Both the position numbers and the translations under genes were made by a program. The notes under the pieces are model-generated. The model searched no databases and was not told the DNA's origin. It saw only the letters and a list, made by a program, of their open reading frames with translations. 64,000 nucleotides of DNA. It comes from Albugo candida. Lineage: Eukaryota; Oomycota; Peronosporomycetes; Albuginales. The stretch spans positions 62,001 through 126,000 of the forward strand of contig JBDOQK010000058.1 in assembly GCA_040437565.1 (NCBI GenBank), written 5' to 3'. Below, one piece after another: positions 33,504-46,000 of this stretch; the stretch's first letter is position 1; every line of letters begins with the position of its first letter.

Positions 33504-35564
33504 TGCGAATGCAATCCCATTCCCCATCCAAGTTTCACGCGTTTATCGGGGCTATTGGACCTTCGTTCCTGGCTGGAAAAGCGTGTCATCGACGGCTTGG
33601 ATTGTGTGCACGCTCCAGGCGACGATGTGTGACGTAAAAGCGTCGGTAATGGCGGCGTCATTTCCGTTTGGATCGCAATTGGCGTTCGTTTTTCTTTCTT
33701 CTTTGACGTTCGAATAAGAGGTCTCATTTTTTTCTTTGCAGTCGAAAATGTCGTTTCCACGTCCGAAAATGTGAATGGCTCCATTTTCGATCGCATAAAT
33801 TCGAATTGTAAGAGCTTTTCCGCAGAGAATCGTTTGTTGGGATCTAATTGCAGCATTCCGCAAAGCATTTCGATCATTTCGACATCGACTTTGGCGGTCT
33901 CCAAAAGACTTTGCAGACGTGAATTCCCATCGATTTTCGGCGTCACCGTCGCGTACTTTGACAGTGTCATTGCGTCTTTCCACTCGCATTTCGGTGTGCC
34001 GCAAAGACGAAATATGAGATCCATTTGATGTGTCCAGGAATTCCCGTGCAATAAAAGCGATTTGAGGTCTAACAGTTGGAGACAAAGACATCCCAATGCC
34101 CAAATATCAGCTTTCCAAGTGAATTCTCGACTTCCCAGCAGCACTTCCGGCGCGCATGTGTGCATCCACGCGCCATTCAAATGTTCTTTACGCTCGGAAT
34201 CCGACAGAATATGTTGCTTCCCGCGAATTCTTCGGATGGCATGGAAGCCTCCAACGTGAACGCTCTTCTCGTACAGAAACACATGCGTAGAGGTAATCGA
34301 TCGATGCACAAAGCCATTGGAATGACACATTGCCAAAACGGATAAAAGCGCATGTAAAAGCCCACGAATTTGATGTTGGGAGAGTTTCTTCTTCGCTTCC
34401 AAACGACTCGCAAGTGTGTGTATCGGTTGTCGGAATGCGAGGTAATGCGCTTGGAGATCCATCGATGCATTTGTGCCGTCGGAAGGGAATACGATGCCGA
34501 GGAAATGTGAAAACAGACTCGGAGCCTCACACGCGAGCGTCAGCACATGCGCCAATTCCGAGAGACTTGCGGCCGGGACGCCATAGCGCATGTCGGAAGC
34601 CGACATCGAACGATACGGCCACGGCTGAAGATAGAGCTCACGAGGACCAAATGAAGTGATTGAAATGTGAGCGATAAAGCCGCGTTTTCGTACGCGTTCA
34701 ATTCGCATCAAATCGCGTGTTCGGATTCTCAATCCTTCGGAATCGCATCGACGCGGGAAATTGGAAGGTGTAACGAGTCGATTCTCTGCTTTCCAAACGC
34801 ATTCTTTAGCGATTTTCATGATTTCCTGACGCAACGAAAGTGATGTGACTGTGAGCACATTCGTTTCGTTCGTTAGAGACTCCAAATGCTTCCAATGATG
34901 CACCAAAATGGGAAGCAGGAAATCGAGACACCGAGTGACCTGACGCGCATCCGCGACATATTCCAATGATTCCCGACGCATACTCGCGTTTGCGATACAA
35001 ATGAGTGCCTGAACGATTGTTTCCACAGAGAAATACATCCACACGGAACATTGAAAGGCTTCCAGCAGTAAAAGTTCCAATTGCGTACGCACATCCGACT
35101 CCAAAGACGTCAATCGATTGCAAATTGCATACAAATTGTCAGTGTGAATATCATATCGCAACGTTTCGAGAATTTCCATTTGGCAGTCTGTGATTTGTGC
35201 GGCAAAGACACGAAATGCTTCTGTTTCGTGACGCAATTCGCGTCCAATTGTCGCGTCATTGATCGTAATTCGCCACGAAATAGCAATTCCTTTGGCTGTG
35301 TACGCGGCATTCACAAATTCAATCCATTTATATCGCAAGCCGTGTGCTTTGAGTGCGATATGAAGCACTCCAATTGCCATATATTCCATTTTGTCGACGT
35401 GCGCGCCGTGGAAATGTAAAAAACGATGGAATAACATCACAGCCGATGTACCGATCGATTCGTCCAATTTGAGTTTGCGTGCGATCCAAAGAAGCAGACG
35501 GATACAGCGCGTTCGAATGTGTGCGTGGGCATCGGATTTCTTCGGAAGTAAAGGAATCAGCCAA
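33500..35564 (-). CDS. Cyclin-box plus CDK-like pseudokinase fusion (5' end in gap)
   Basis: One continuous minus-strand frame of about 687 codons from the gap edge to the TAG at 33502-33500. The 5' end lies in or beyond the 100-N gap (35565-35664); a frame also runs on to an ATG at 35806, but that part is unsupported. The N-terminal third resembles a tandem cyclin fold of the cyclin K/L/C kind (start RTRCIRLLLWIARKLKLDES, then SAVMLFHRFLHF). The C-terminal half resembles a CDK-like kinase: it keeps VHR, the APE motif (CAPEVLLG), KADIWALGCLCLQLL (subdomain IX) and MLQLDPNKRFSAEKLL (subdomain XI). Catalytic elements are lost: the HRDxKxxN loop reads HRSITSTH (34284-34306) and DFG reads GGF (34244-34252). 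No glycine loop or VAIK lysine is evident. The tail is basic and Ser/Thr-rich. Probably a non-catalytic cyclin-kinase scaffold; the function is inferred. Confidence 0.75.
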
Positions 35565-35664
35565 NNNNNNNNNNNNNNNNNNNNNNNNNNNNNNNNNNNN
35601 NNNNNNNNNNNNNNNNNNNNNNNNNNNNNNNNNNNNNNNNNNNNNNNNNNNNNNNNNNNNNNNN
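35565..35664. other. Assembly gap (100 N) without flanking duplication
   Basis: Exactly 100 N. Unlike the other eight gaps, no direct repeat is visible at its edges, so real sequence is probably missing here. That missing part likely includes the N-terminus of the cyclin/pseudokinase protein and the promoter shared with the divergent TCAIM-like gene. Confidence 0.9.
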
Positions 35665-35756
35665 GGAAAAAACTCGTACCAATTAATATTCCTATATTAA
35701 AAAATAATTGGCTTAAACTGTGCATTTTCAACCAATCAATGAAAGCAATGCGCGAA

Positions 35757-37017
35757 ATGGCGCGATCTCTTTCCGCTCGCGTTCTCAGCCTCCATTTCCG
35801 CTGCATTTCTCCATCCTCTCACTGCCACTACACACACAAAAAGACCACAGTCCTCTTCTCCATACCACGCGCTTCCAACCACACACACGCATCGTCCACA
35901 AAAGTGAATCTTGTGCGCATAATGTCGCCTTTTATCCTGTGTTTGCATCCCGATACATGTCGACACTTCTCCGCCGAACACGCCGCCAGTAATGAGAACA
36001 CATTGAAGCAGCTAAACAGTTTCATCGCAATCGCGTCGCTTGGATGTAATTCCGACATTCAAACACTTCAAAAACGCCTCCAAACGGATTCATTTCTCAG
36101 AAATCAAAACATAATGCGATTCCCATTGGCTTTCTATGTGTCGGAATCGAATGGAAATGAGACGTCTTCGGCATCCCAATGCATACGATACACAATCAAT
36201 ATCCCATCGTCGCTATTGCGTCACACCCTCGCAGCCGATAGTGTCCAATCGATCCATTCCCTCGCAGACAATTGGCGTCGAATTACAAAAAGAATTCTTT
36301 CCGATCTTTCAATTGTGACAAAAATCCCATTCGCTGAACTTTCGCAATTGCAATTCGAATGCGAGGAATCGCCCGATTTCGCGCAACTTGGATCGATTTC
36401 TCGTTATAATCGACGACAATTCCGGCAAGTGGTTGACACTGCATCTCTCCAAAGCTCAATTTGTCACGTAGGCAGCATCAACGCTTCCAAAAAGATTTCG
36501 ATAAAGTGCTGAGACGTGAGAAATCTTTAATGCATCCAAAAGCGACGGGAAGAGAAGATGTTCCGCGTACGTGGAAATGATTGATATCAGTGAGATGCTA
36601 ATTGTCTTCTTCTCAGTTCACAACCATTCCATTTTGCATTCGCTGTTGTCCGAACGCGTCCGAGTCGAAAAACAAGTTGTCATTTCATCAGAATCCATCG
36701 AAAGAGAACATCACTATCTTGTCTTTGCATGGATCGCCAATACGCTTCTCATCCATTTCGAGCAGCTCGGACTCCATCGATTGGTTTGGAATAAGATATC
36801 TCTTCTTGTAATGTGTCGAAATGAATCCATACGCCACGGAATTCCACAAATTGTGTACAATGAGAGAAATCCACGACAAGGAATGACACTTTTGCTTCCA
36901 TTTGAAATGGAAACAACGCAATTGATCGAATTTCTGAGCAAACAATCGCACATTTTGGCAAAAGCTTTGGAATCGAAATCGCTAATTGCTCCAAAAACGA
37001 GCAAATGGAATCAATGA
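35757..37017 (+). CDS. TCAIM-like mitochondrial protein (DUF4460/DUF4461)
   Basis: Three exons by hand: 35757-36428, 36476-36566, 36617-37017 (introns 47 and 50 nt), 387 aa in one frame. After a leader, the sequence FILCLHPDTCRHF followed by NENTLKQLNSFI matches the start of TCAIM-type proteins (DUF4460), as do FPLAFYVSES and a later FDKVLRREKSLMHP segment. TCAIM is a mitochondrial protein of uncertain biochemical role. The chosen start gives MARSLSARVLSLHFRC, an arginine/serine-rich amphipathic presequence; in-frame ATGs also exist at 35739, 35748 and 35922. The first intron's donor (GTGGTT) is weak. It is divergent from the cyclin/pseudokinase gene across the gap and ends 10 bp from the opposing VPS13-like stop. 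Confidence 0.65.
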
Positions 37018-37027
37018 GACATTCCGT

Positions 37028-40000
37028 TCATCGAAAGTCACACGCGATGCAAATTTTCCCAATGACAACACCTTCCAATGGTTTTTGATGTTCCGTTTTC
37101 ACTTTCGGAGGCTTTAAAAGTCTCATTCGCACATCCAAATATCCAATGCATTGATCTTCTTTGTCCTTTTCGGCGCTGTAAAGCTTTAACGTATTCATTT
37201 CATTGCTTTCTTTCAGCGATTCGGTTGGGATGTTGAGCGTCGCATTTGCAAGCGATCCGTCGTGGAAAGTGCTTTTGTCTTTCACAGCGAATTGTGCATT
37301 GATAGTTCTTCTCGATGGATCATACACAAATGTGAATGTCTGATTCCATTCGGCAGTAGCGATACATTCTTTCTCGCCATGCTGTCCATTCGATGGAGAT
37401 GCGTACGTCGGCTTTGCAATCTCCGTCTTGCACATTGCTTGGCCCATACTGATGATCACATACGGCGACAAATTCGGATGATCTCGACGTATAAGTGCTC
37501 CCATTCCAAAGTTACTTGCACTCAGTGTCGATGTGTCAAAGTGATGCATTTTCGATACAGTGATTGCGACTTCATACAATTCCGCCATTCGATCTTTCGT
37601 CGACGCTTCTGCGGGCTTTAAAAGAGGATACTGCTTCTCGCGAACGTGATGACTTGAATTCTTGCTGGTGTCTCCGGGCTTGACGCCAGTCATGACCCAT
37701 TTCGCGAGATCGGAGCCGTATTTCGGAGGTCGAAAGTCTTCGCGTAATTGTTCGATTGTCAGAATCGATTGCCCGATCGCACGTTCGATGGTTCCGCCGT
37801 ATGTGTCGCGAACTTCCAATTGCACTTTTTTCTCACTTCCTTTGAGTTCAACAGCAGTCTTCTCTTGCCACGTTGGATTGCAAGTGTTGTACAGCGTTTT
37901 TGTTTTCAATATGACACGTCCATCCAATTCCACGACGCAAGACGCGTCGGTAGATCTTCCAGAGACGAGTTCCTTTGCAGCAATTACTTCCAAAACCATT
38001 TCTGTCGGTTTACTTTCAGTTTCGTCGTGTTCGTGTGCATCGATTGAATCTTTTCGAATTGTTGGCTTCACATAACGACGTCTTCCACCAAAAGGCGAGC
38101 GATCCACAACTGTCGATTGAACGCCAAGTGCCAGCGAGTGAGTCGTTGATGTGATTTGCTTTAGAATGACGACACCAGGACCAGCGATTCCTTGTACAGC
38201 TCCTTGCATCAGACCAGTGACACCACGTTTCATAGCGCCTTCCACAGGTTTTGTAATGATTCCCGTCACTCCTTTTCCGAAATCTTTAGCGAATTTAAGA
38301 CCTCCATCTAAAACGCCAATGCCTGTCGTCCCCGGACTCGAATCTTCGCTACAATCCGAGTTGCGATGTGCTGTTTCTTCATCTGCAAATTCTCCGATAA
38401 AACGATCCAACGATCCAGTAATTTTTGTGATTGTATCGGCACCTGATTTCGCAAGAGTTTTGCCCAACACGCGAACACCTTCGCCGCGTGTTTGTGCGTC
38501 GCCAGTGACTTCATCTTTTGTGATTTTGAAAAACTCAATGACACCAGAACCGAGATCTTCGACAAGTCCAATTGGATCACCGATGATATCCGCACTTCCG
38601 ATCAGACGATACGCTTGCACAACTGCTTGCCGTACGAAATTCTGTATCAATTGATTTTTGAGTCTTTCTTTGGTCGAAAAGCAGCGTGCAATGACAATTT
38701 GATTAAAGCGTAAATACGGTGAGCCGCCCAAATTCGATCCAATAAGTCCAACCACTTGACTCAGTAATCCAAATACAACCGAATGACTGCCGCCTTGCGT
38801 CGTTGAAACGATATCTTTCCGCGTCAGAATGTATTCGAGATCCACCGATAACGCGTGAATACGCAAAAGATCAAAGTAAATCGCATTGCTTCGGATATTC
38901 TCATCCGCACTGAACAACGTCATGGAAGGAGCTGTTCGTTTCAAAGTCTTCTCACGCATTCGTCTTGATGTCGCAAGTATTATTTTACTCGATGAGAAAT
39001 AGGGATCCAAAAGCTTGACGAGGCTGAACACGTAATCCAAATCGATTTTGACGCAAATACTTCCAAGATTCACATCGAGAAGTTTGAAAATACCGATTTT
39101 CGCGCTTAGATCGGCTTCCAATGAGATTTGAAATAACGGAGCCGCATCTTCGTTTGTTGATTTGACGGAGAAGCCCGAGTTCAGCGGGTTTAGAATCACA
39201 GGAAATCGAGCAGTTGACAGCATGTTATCGACTTGACAATGGAAAATGGAGCATTTCCACGCGAGAGACGAAGCGCTTTTCTGAATTTGAAGAAGATCGA
39301 CGGAAATCAATAGGATTTCCTGTGGCAATGCGTCAAATAAAGAGAGTCCAATTCCAAGAAATCGAATATCAAACACCGACGCGTAAAGCACTTTGCGTTG
39401 CTGTAATTCGACCACAAGTTCTGCCTCTTGACTTTCAAATTGACGCAATTCCACGTCCTTCTCAATCAGTTTCAGCACTCGCGTGTTCTCTGCGACGAAA
39501 ACTTGCACTGAAATCTCACTGCATCGAGTCGTTTTTTCCGTCGGAATTTCTATTTTCAGTGGTGTCTGATAGCCAACATAATCGAGATCGAGTTTCTGCG
39601 GCAAAGTCTTCCCATTACAATGCGTCACACGCACTTCAATCATCCGCTCTTTGGATGCTGGATTGTGCCAAGCAAGTGCACGCCATCGACCCGATTTGAC
39701 AACTTCTTTAGACTCGCGTTCGGTGCCTGAGAAAAGAGAACCAGACGATCCCAATTGACAATATTCGATAGAGAACGGCGTGTAGTTTTCGATTCGATAC
39801 GGTGGCGCAGTTGATACATCGCTCAGAATGACGTAAACGTACATATCCACAATTTGAATGCTCGCAAGGCAAATGATCATTTGCTTCCGTGTCGGAGAGT
39901 ATAATTGGAAGTACATATCGGACGCGACAGTAAGCGGAATCACAAATGACCACCCGTTTCCATGATCCCACTTCTCTGTGAAGGAAATCGACATAAACTT

Positions 40001-43000
40001 ATTCGCTTTGGCGGTCGAGTCTTTCCGTAAAGAGGCGAAATGATACAACGGAACGACCTCATCGTCTTTCAATCCGATTCGAACTCGACTGACGTCTTCT
40101 GCGTTTCTCTTTTTGAATGGATCCATCACTTTCTCACTTGACGACTCGGAACTGCTGAATACTTGCAGCCAAATGTCTTGTTTCAGACGATTTTGCACAA
40201 AATAGCGCGGACTCAATGTCAATGCAATTGTGCTTTCAAAAACGCCGTATAAACCTTCAATTTTGACTGCAATCACATTGGCACCGCATACACATTCGCC
40301 TTCAGTGCTTATCGCTGTTGTGTTGATGGGATCACACCACGTGCTATTCTCGAGTATCTGATCGTTGAGTGGGATTTTGGCAAAGATAGAGTCGCTGATG
40401 GAACCAATTGCTGTCCAAGATTGCGGGAGTTCAGACTTGAGTTTTGCAGGACGGAGACGCAGTCGATTCTCCGGCAGTTCAGTGATTACTGGATACTGGA
40501 ATTCAGCTGACTGTGGGACTTCGACTGCATTTTTCGGCGAGTACATAAGGTCGAGAGACGTGTTGTTGACGATCCAATACGACACTGAGAAACGAACCAT
40601 TCGAGGATGACTCGAGTCTGTGAGTCGATCCATGTTGAATTGAACGTCTTTAGACACCGAAATGATCTCACGTTTGGTTGGAAAGTGATCGACTGCTCCG
40701 TGAACAGCCATAAGGAGTGCTCGTGACCACGGAGAAACCATTTTTCCAACACTTGTTGTGGCGACTAGACGAACGCAAAGGTATCCTGGCAGCATGCAAG
40801 ATATCTCAGACACTTCAGCGTCTTGTCCTGACTCAATTGTCCCATGAACGACATTGTCTGATTCGCCTGCGTGTAATTCCGACTCGACTTTCTCCAAAAG
40901 TGTCCGTGGACTCCATTTCGTTGTTTGTACTTGATACTCAAGGAACCGATATTCCAGACGATATGGAAGCGAATTGCGCAATACAAACGCGGGTAAAATG
41001 CATAATTCCCACTCGAAATGTGTGCGTAAATGCCATCGACGAAGAATGACAGTTGGGGACAATTGCTTGATAAATGTCGCACTGCTATCTTCGGTTTCGC
41101 CATATACGATCGCTCCGCCTTTGCGTTGTGCCAGCTTGTTGTCTTTCGATTCTTGAGCGATTTCAATCTCTCTGACCACTGCTTCCGATACAAAGAACTC
41201 GTTACTCATTTTTGNNNNNNNNNNNNNNNNNNNNNNNNNNNNNNNNNNNNNNNNNNNNNNNNNNNNNNNNNNNNNNNNNNNNNNNNNNNNNNNNNNNNNN
41301 NNNNNNNNNNNNNNATCCATGTTGAATTGAACGTCTTTAGACACCGAAATGATCTCACGTTTGGTTGGAAAGTGATCGACTGCTCCGTGAACAGCCATAA
41401 GGAGTGCTCGTGACCACGGAGAAACCATTTTTCCAACACTTGTTGTGGCGACTAGACGAACGCAAAGGTATCCTGGCAGCATGCAAGATATCTCAGACAC
41501 TTCAGCGTCTTGTCCTGACTCAATTGTCCCATGAACGACATTGTCTGATTCGCCTGCGTGTAATTCCGACTCGACTTTCTCCAAAAGTGTCCGTGGACTC
41601 CATTTCGTTGTTTGTACTTGATACTCAAGGAACCGATATTCCAGACGATATGGAAGCGAATTGCGCAATACAAACGCGGGTAAAATGCATAATTCCCACT
41701 CGAAATGTGTGCGTAAATGCCATCGACGAAGAATGACAGTTGGGGACAATTGCTTGATAAATGTCGCACTGCTATCTTCGGTTTCGCCATATACGATCGC
41801 TCCGCCTTTGCGTTGTGCCAGCTTGTTGTCTTTCCATTCTTGAGCGATTTCAATCTCTCTGACCACTGCTTCCGATACAAAGAACTCGTTACTCATTTTT
41901 GCTTTGACGATCCAATCTTGAAAATGCTCCGGACGAGCTTTGAAAGCGGTACTTCCCATAAGCACTGATATCGGTAGTGCGTGATGCCCGCCTGAACGCA
42001 ATTCGATTGGTGTCGCTTCTTTGTACCCTTCGGTGTCGTAATGAACGGTGTACTTGTCTGCTGTCGCATTGGCGATATAAACGCTGGACTTGAATGTAAT
42101 GCATCTCCGTAGAGGATCCTCCAGGCGACAGCTTATTGTCAAATGTAATGTTTCTTTTCCGTTATCGAAAGCTCTGATCGGCGCGTTGATATTCCCATAA
42201 GACGGTAACAAAATGGACGAATGTAATTGTCCATAATTCACAATTTCGAGCCCTTTCAGTTTGTGTGGTGGATTCGTTAATGCTTTCTCGCGCGTGTACA
42301 CTCGTCCATTCGGTTCTAATTCAAGTGGATCACCTTCACCCGTTCCGATTTTGAGCGTGGATCCGGTCAGATTCTGGATTAAGATTTCATCTCCAAGTCG
42401 ACTTCGCGTTCCAGGAAGGTTATGTGGCTCATGCACTTGTTCCGTCATGCGTTTTTCCACATTATCGTCGACGAGCTCGGAGATGGATTGATATACTTTC
42501 AAAAGACTTGGTGAGACATTAATTTGAAAGCGTTCTTGAGCTTCCATCAGTACAGATACGCCGCTCTCTCCTTCTTCGGAAGATAAACCAGCAAGTACTT
42601 GCCAAGGCTCTACACAATACTCCACGGATTCCACCAAATCATTGTAAAATGTCGATGAGATTTTCGCACTAAATAAAAACGCCCATTCTGTCGACTCCGC
42701 ACTGAGGATCTTGGCGACATTTAATTTTTGAAGTGGGATGATGTCTCTCGCAAAGAACGAGATTGAGCAACGCACATCGCCGATGAACAGATTGGCTCGA
42801 CTGTATTTGCTTGGGATATCGGTGTCCAATAACATCGACTCGATAGCTCCGATTTCAAAGCGAGTTGACACGCGTAGTTTCTTTGTTTCAGATTGACCTT
42901 GGCGATTGTCGAGTTGTCCTGATCCAGCACAGAGAATCTCGACTTCTGCTTCTTCTAGCTCGCTGGCACGAACAGCGAAAAGCTCCTCACGTTTCTTCCT

Positions 43001-46000
43001 TGTTAAAACGCTTATCGCGTCCATATACTCGCTGCTTCCACCACAATGCATGTACGATTTGAGCATCCAGTCGAGAACAGGTCGATCATTTTTCTTCAGT
43101 TCTGGTGAGATAAGTGAGCTCCATACGAGTTCGGCCGCTCGGTAATTCTTCAAGAGCCTGACGAGCTTCTTTTGCGTTGTCAAATAAGAGCTTTCAATAC
43201 AATTTCGACTTTGACGCGTCTCTGTCTCATAAAGGGTCCAAAACTGTTCTATAAATGTGGGCAACGTAATTGTATATCCCAACTCCTTTTCAGTGTCGAT
43301 GCGTTTCCCAGCGATTTTGCTCACTTCTTCAAAGGAAGTGTACTCTCCAGCTCGAAGATCCAACGAGCCATATAAATCACCATTCCGATCGAGATTACAA
43401 TTTCGAAGTTTGGCACAAGTCAATGTCGATCGAAGAAACGAATCCATTTCTGCAAATTCGATATTGCCACGTCCATCGTGATCGATCGTTGCATATAGAT
43501 CCCGCATAAAGCTCACCAATTCGTGTGTCAGTAGATCTTCTCCAATGTGAGCATGACGGACAAGTTGCATCAGATCATCAAAGCTCACGCGACCGCTTTC
43601 ATCGGATCCAACCTGCTTCCAAAGCCGTCGTATTCTCTCCACAGCAACATCCATTTCCGTCTGTTCTCGCAATTGGCCTTGACGAATCTCACTCTCGACT
43701 TTTAGTCGCTGTTGCTCATTTGTTGTCACGTGAATTGATTGAAGTGCTTTCCAGCAAGAAGCAGCCAAGGTGACACTCTGATTGGAAAATCCAATGGTAA
43801 CATCGGGCGAACGGAAGGTGATATCTGCGAGAGCTAGGAATGCATCCGTTGTGTCTTGTTCCAGTCGGTAGCGACAGCCATAAGCGGCAGGAGTTAGCAC
43901 ACTCTCATTGTGATGTTCATTGTCGTCGTCTGATGGAATTGCTGCTTTGTATTGAGCTAAGATTCCGAATTCAGTGATATCAATTTCAAACTCCTCTTCA
44001 TCTGCGGAACTTTTCACGCCAACTTGTATGGTGATCGGAATATCCAAACAGTTTCTTAGAGTGCTGTTACGAGCGTCGCCGTGTGGAGTGTGCAACTTGT
44101 CAAATTCAGCCGTTGGAAGAAGAAGCAGACGAACATTGTTGATCGCTGCTTTCACTTGTAGTTCTCTTCCACCGAGAATTGTAAACGGTGCAAGATGGGG
44201 TAAATCAAAGACGGATTGCTGTGGTGTACTGGTTTCCAAAGCATTGACATCCGTAACCGGACGAGCGATCGATAGGGAATGAATGGCTCGACTAAAAAAG
44301 TTCGCCACAAATAATAGGAATGATTCCAGAGGCTCTGCCTTTAAAAGGAAAGTCAGATCCGAAACGTCTGCAGTGATTGCTTGTAATCCCGACGAGAATA
44401 GCTGCACATTCATCGTGATCATCCGAGCTGTACGAGTATCATCCTCTTGTGCAGTGTCGGCGTAAAATAACCGATCGGCAGCGGCATCCACGCCTCCTGT
44501 GATGCTGTCAGACCTTTTAGCAACGAGTGATGTTTGCTCCAGCGTCAAATCAGCCTCCACACACGGTATGGATGTATCACTTGGATGTGTCGTCATTGTC
44601 AAATTTCCACCGAGATTCTCAAAGAGCATATGTGCTACCTCCTCATAGTTTCTCATGCTGAAAAGAATCTTCACTTTTTTCACAAGAAGCGTAGCCTCCA
44701 TTTTGGCAAACTTTGTAAACTCTGGTTTCGCGCTATGGTGCTCTAACATTGCTTTGAGGTCAGCGGTAGACACTCCTTCTCCCACTTGAACTTCAGATGA
44801 GGCATTCAGAATACGCGACCATCCGTGTGCAGCATCTCGAAGTTTCAAAATGTCATCCAAAAGTAAATTTGATTCAATAGAATAGATTTTCTCCGCGATT
44901 CCTTGCTTTTCAGCAGCAGAAAGTTTGCTGGTTGTCTCAGATTTTTGACAATGCGTGATGTAAAATTCACGATCTTCTTCGTTTAATTGATATCCACGGC
45001 TTTGTTCATCGGCGAGCTGTTTCAGTGTATCGATTGACGTACGATTGTTCAAAAAAGGAACGCAGAATGCTTGTAAGATGTCCATGCTGACTTGTGTTTG
45101 CAATTGTATAGTTTCGACTTGATCAAACATTACATCTACTCGTCCTTGACGATGCAAGTATGGTATCGGTGAAACATCGGGATCAACAAGTCCAAGCAAT
45201 CGAGGAATTGGAGGTACAGATACATCCAATCCAATGATTGGTATCGAAAGTATGTCAACCCGAGTTTCTTTGTCTAATTTATCGCCCTTCCGTTCCGAAA
45301 TACTGATTTTGCTGATTTGTGCTTTATAGGCAACTTTAACCTGTGATGACATTAACAAGTCGTCCAACGCATGGTCTTCCCGATCGCTATGAATGACCGT
45401 ACGCAACTCCATTTTCTCAAGTGAAAATCCCAATTCCAATCCAATTTTTGGCGATGTCTCATCAACGCGCTTGAGAATAGACTCACCATTTCTTTTATTC
45501 GTTTCCTCCATCGAGACGGACGATGATTTGAGAACTAAATCGACATTCTTGACACGTACTTCAATCTGTCCAAAAATCATCTGCAGCACTCGATCTTTGA
45601 GTGTAAATTTCCGAGCGGGACTCAGCCCAAAACAATTTGCATCAGTTCCATTGCTTTGATCATTTCCTTCTGTTTCGGACACTGATGTTTTGACAATTTG
45701 TGACTCAAATTGCTTCCGCCCTTCATTCTCCTTCAACTCTTGCTCTACTGCTTCTTGAAATATTTCGCTCCAATTAGCAGCCTCTTTCAATTTCAATGCG
45801 ATCACATCGTTAATTTCCAACGCTGCCAGTGCCGCAGGTTGTAGCACACTTCCCATAACCTTAATATCATCCACTTCGACAACAATGTGCCACGTTGACG
45901 CGATATGAATTGTGACGCAATTGATTTCCGCTTTTTCGATTTGAATGGGCGCAATCGCTTTCTTATCCAAAGCGAATGTGCTCAGCCAACTTTTCTTACA

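Noticed and set aside
35665-35806. Minus-strand continuation of the cyclin/pseudokinase frame beyond the gap to an ATG
   Set aside because: The frame is carried through N only by chance of phase, and the opposite strand holds a convincing presequence for the TCAIM-like gene; not used to define the start.
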